Below, piece after piece: positions 62,128 through 64,000 of a stretch of DNA of 64,000 nt (within the stretch, counting starts at the first letter, position 1; every line of letters starts with the position of its first letter). A model generated the notes under the pieces. The model had not been told where the DNA came from. It did not search any database and was given only the letters and a program-made list of their open reading frames with translations. Where the stretch lies: assembly GCF_026913205.2 (NCBI RefSeq), contig NZ_CP168151.1, positions 310,001-374,000 on the forward strand, read 5' to 3'. The stretch comes from Lentilactobacillus sp. SPB1-3 (GTDB taxonomy: Bacteria; Bacillota; Bacilli; Lactobacillales; Lactobacillaceae). Both the position numbers and the translations under genes were made by a program.

Positions 62128-63393
62128 ATGTCGGTTTTAGATTTTTTTCTATTAATTGCAGTGCTGTCGATTTGGTTGATTTTAATTGTTAACCTGATTT
62201 TGACGATTGCTGGATATACGTACTATTTAAAATGGAGTAAAACTCCTACACCACAATTACCAGAAAATCCTGAGGATGTGCCCTTTGTTTCGATTCTGGT
62301 TCCTGCTCATAACGAAGGAATAGTTATTGTTAAAACAGTTCAGGCTTTACTTAACTTTGATTATCCTCATGATCGGTATGAAGTAATTGTGATAAATGAT
62401 AATTCAAGCGACAATTCAGCTGAACTGTTGGCTGGGTTACAGGATTTGTACAAAGGCCGAAATTTAGAAGTTATTAACACTGATAAGACCAATGGCGGTA
62501 AGGGCAAATCCAATGCACTTAATATTGCACTGAATACCAGGGCCCGCGGTTCACTAATCTCGATTTATGATGCTGATAATACTCCTGAATCAGGAGCGTT
62601 ACGCATACTGGTTGCCCAGTTACTACAAAATGATAAGACTGGAGCGGTAATCGGAAAGTTTCGGACTAGAAATAAGAATGCATCATTACTTACTAGATTT
62701 ATTAATGTCGAAACGTTATCGTTTCAATGGATGGCGCAGGCAGGTAGACAACAGTTGTTTGGCTTGTGTACGATTCCAGGAACCAATTACGTTATTCGTC
62801 GAGATCTCTTGGAAGCCATCGGTGGCTGGGATGAGAAGGCTTTGGCCGAGGATACCGAAATTAGTTTTCAGGTGTATCGTCGGGGTTATCACATTCGCTT
62901 TCAACCACGAGCAGTTACGTGGGAACAAGAACCGCAAACACTGGACGTTTGGTTCCATCAACGAACACGATGGGTTAAGGGAAATATCTACGTAATTTTG
63001 AAGAATGCTAAATTGCTATTTGATCCTAAATCAGTGCGAATTCGATTTGATCTATTTTATTTTATGGCTGTGTATTTCTTATTGATGACATCATTGATTT
63101 TGTCAGATACAGTCTTTGTTCTCTCGGTTTCTGGAGTGGTTCATTCCAATCTGCAAGGTTTTAGCAATTCAGTTTGGGCATTTGCGATTCTGTTATTTGT
63201 TTTAAGTACGTTTGTAACGGTCCTAACCGAGAAGGGGGAAATGACCTTCTCAAATTTATTAATAATATTACTTATGTACGCCGTTTATAGCCAAATGTGG
63301 CTTGCTGTGGCCGTACATGGAATGGTGGGGTATATTCGTGAACAAGTCTTTCATCAACAAGCCAAATGGTATAAAACAAAACGATATAAGTAA
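62128..63393 (+). CDS. Glycosyltransferase family 2, BcsA-like processive synthase
   Basis: A 421-residue membrane glycosyltransferase: N-terminal span (residues 5-30), catalytic domain with VINDNSSDNS, YDADNTPE (DxD), the acceptor/base motif LAEDTE and the processive motif HQRTRW, then three C-terminal spans. This is the pattern of cellulose- or PNAG-type synthases, which extrude the polymer through the membrane. It lacks the PilZ domain of Gram-negative BcsA. AAGGAG precedes the ATG. The next gene begins inside its 3' end. Confidence 0.9.
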   Translation: MSVLDFFLLIAVLSIWLILIVNLILTIAGYTYYLKWSKTPTPQLPENPEDVPFVSILVPAHNEGIVIVKTVQALLNFDYPHDRYEVIVINDNSSDNSAELLAGLQDLYKGRNLEVINTDKTNGGKGKSNALNIALNTRARGSLISIYDADNTPESGALRILVAQLLQNDKTGAVIGKFRTRNKNASLLTRFINVETLSFQWMAQAGRQQLFGLCTIPGTNYVIRRDLLEAIGGWDEKALAEDTEISFQVYRRGYHIRFQPRAVTWEQEPQTLDVWFHQRTRWVKGNIYVILKNAKLLFDPKSVRIRFDLFYFMAVYFLLMTSLILSDTVFVLSVSGVVHSNLQGFSNSVWAFAILLFVLSTFVTVLTEKGEMTFSNLLIILLMYAVYSQMWLAVAVHGMVGYIREQVFHQQAKWYKTKRYK

Positions 63394-64000
63394 GTTACTT
63401 GCGTTGTTTATTGCAGTGGTCATGATTTTGTTAGGGGGCCTGACAGCACAATCTGCCAAAGGAGCCACTTCAACATACACTGAACCATTTCAAAATACGA
63501 CGACTAGTTTGTCAGGAAGTTCAGTTCAGACAAATATGTATTTCGTTAAGATGGGTTATTGGGATGTCAAAAAGGCGACATTTAACCTTAGTTTTCAAAT
63601 TTCTCAGCTTAATGATCAAAAATCATCCGATATTACTGTAATGATCAATGGTACTAAATTTTATTCATTCAAGCCTAAGAACAATAGTGGCATTCAAAAT
63701 CGTCAAATTGAAATTCCTAAAAAATTGATTTCTGGTACGAATAATCTGCAAATTATGGGCCAAATTACTAATAAAAATAGTAACCAAGCTGTTTCAACAC
63801 CAGCAAATTGGCTCACGATTTACAGTGGTGCCAACGTGAACTTTGAATATGGTTTGGCGCCTGCCAAGAATTCAATCAAGTCATTCTACGATTATTTTAC
63901 TGGTGCCGATACTATCAGTAACCAATCAGCTGTGGTGGCTACAGCAAATAAACCAGATAATAATGAATTAACATCAAGTGCAACGGCTTTGTCTGGTCAA
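63338..64000 (+). CDS. BcsB-like polysaccharide synthase subunit (GTG start, cut by right edge)
   Basis: The frame opens at GTG 63338-63340 behind GGTGGGG, overlapping the glycosyltransferase gene by 56 bases, and stays open to the window end (221 codons). A signal segment (LLALFIAVVMILLGGLTAQS) is followed by an outside beta-rich domain. ITVMINGTKFYSF and NLQIMGQI are typical of the carbohydrate-binding repeats of BcsB, and WLTIYSGANVNFEY matches the same family. It should partner the GT2 protein. An internal ATG at 63421 would cut off the signal's basic start. Confidence 0.82.
   Translation, partial: MNKSFINKPNGIKQNDISKLLALFIAVVMILLGGLTAQSAKGATSTYTEPFQNTTTSLSGSSVQTNMYFVKMGYWDVKKATFNLSFQISQLNDQKSSDITVMINGTKFYSFKPKNNSGIQNRQIEIPKKLISGTNNLQIMGQITNKNSNQAVSTPANWLTIYSGANVNFEYGLAPAKNSIKSFYDYFTGADTISNQSAVVATANKPDNNELTSSATALSGQ

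Overview
The window looks like chromosomal DNA of a low-GC lactic acid bacterium of the family Lactobacillaceae. The support is gene content and signals: a PepO endopeptidase, an oleate hydratase, a choloylglycine-type hydrolase, a YkoEDC-type thiamine precursor transporter, a D-2-hydroxyacid dehydrogenase, strong GGAGG ribosome sites, GTG and TTG starts, and T-box, L-box and THI-box leaders. The genus cannot be fixed from sequence alone. No prophage, insertion sequence, transposase or CRISPR array was seen.

Layout. 1-2.5 kb: start of a YfhO-type membrane protein and pepO. 2.6-5.7 kb: hotdog thioesterase, universal stress protein and a YibE/YibF membrane pair. 5.7-8.0 kb: proBA on the minus strand behind a proline T-box whose 5' part is tandemly duplicated. 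8.0-15.3 kb: cell-wall amidase, PerR-like regulator with its own operator, acetyltransferase, lactonase, FAH-family hydrolase, a nuclease-helicase without its iron-sulfur cysteines, and a small unknown gene. 15.3-25.4 kb: the complete acetylated diaminopimelate/lysine pathway in two divergent units, lysC-dapF (minus) and lysA-dapH-deacetylase-dapA-dapB-aminotransferase-asd (plus); only the plus unit has a lysine riboswitch.

25.5-34.1 kb: P-type ATPase, membrane acyltransferase and a polyamine transporter operon (potABCD) flanked by two unknown small genes. 34.1-37.2 kb: asparaginase followed by four uncharacterised genes, including a protein built of four ~100-residue repeats. 37.4-41.9 kb: heterodimeric ABC exporter plus a lipoprotein. 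42-46.3 kb: acetyltransferase, small proteins and the THI-box-controlled ykoEDC set. 46.4-52.5 kb: HAD phosphatase, Ntn hydrolase, LVIS_2131-like protein, and an nnrE / VanX-like peptidase / FAD-protein operon. 52.5-58.4 kb: tRNA-Arg, amino acid permease, aldo/keto reductase remnant, alcohol dehydrogenase, oleate hydratase and D-hydroxyacid dehydrogenase.

58.5-64 kb: an acetyltransferase and then four tightly linked or overlapping genes for a membrane polysaccharide synthase (GT-C-like membrane protein, deacetylase-like protein, BcsA-like GT2, BcsB-like subunit), running off the right edge. The order resembles the c-di-GMP-controlled Pss system of Listeria. The most unusual items are the duplicated T-box leader, the cysteine-less helicase, the four-repeat protein and its small partners, the VanX-like enzyme with an altered zinc ligand, and the polysaccharide synthase operon.
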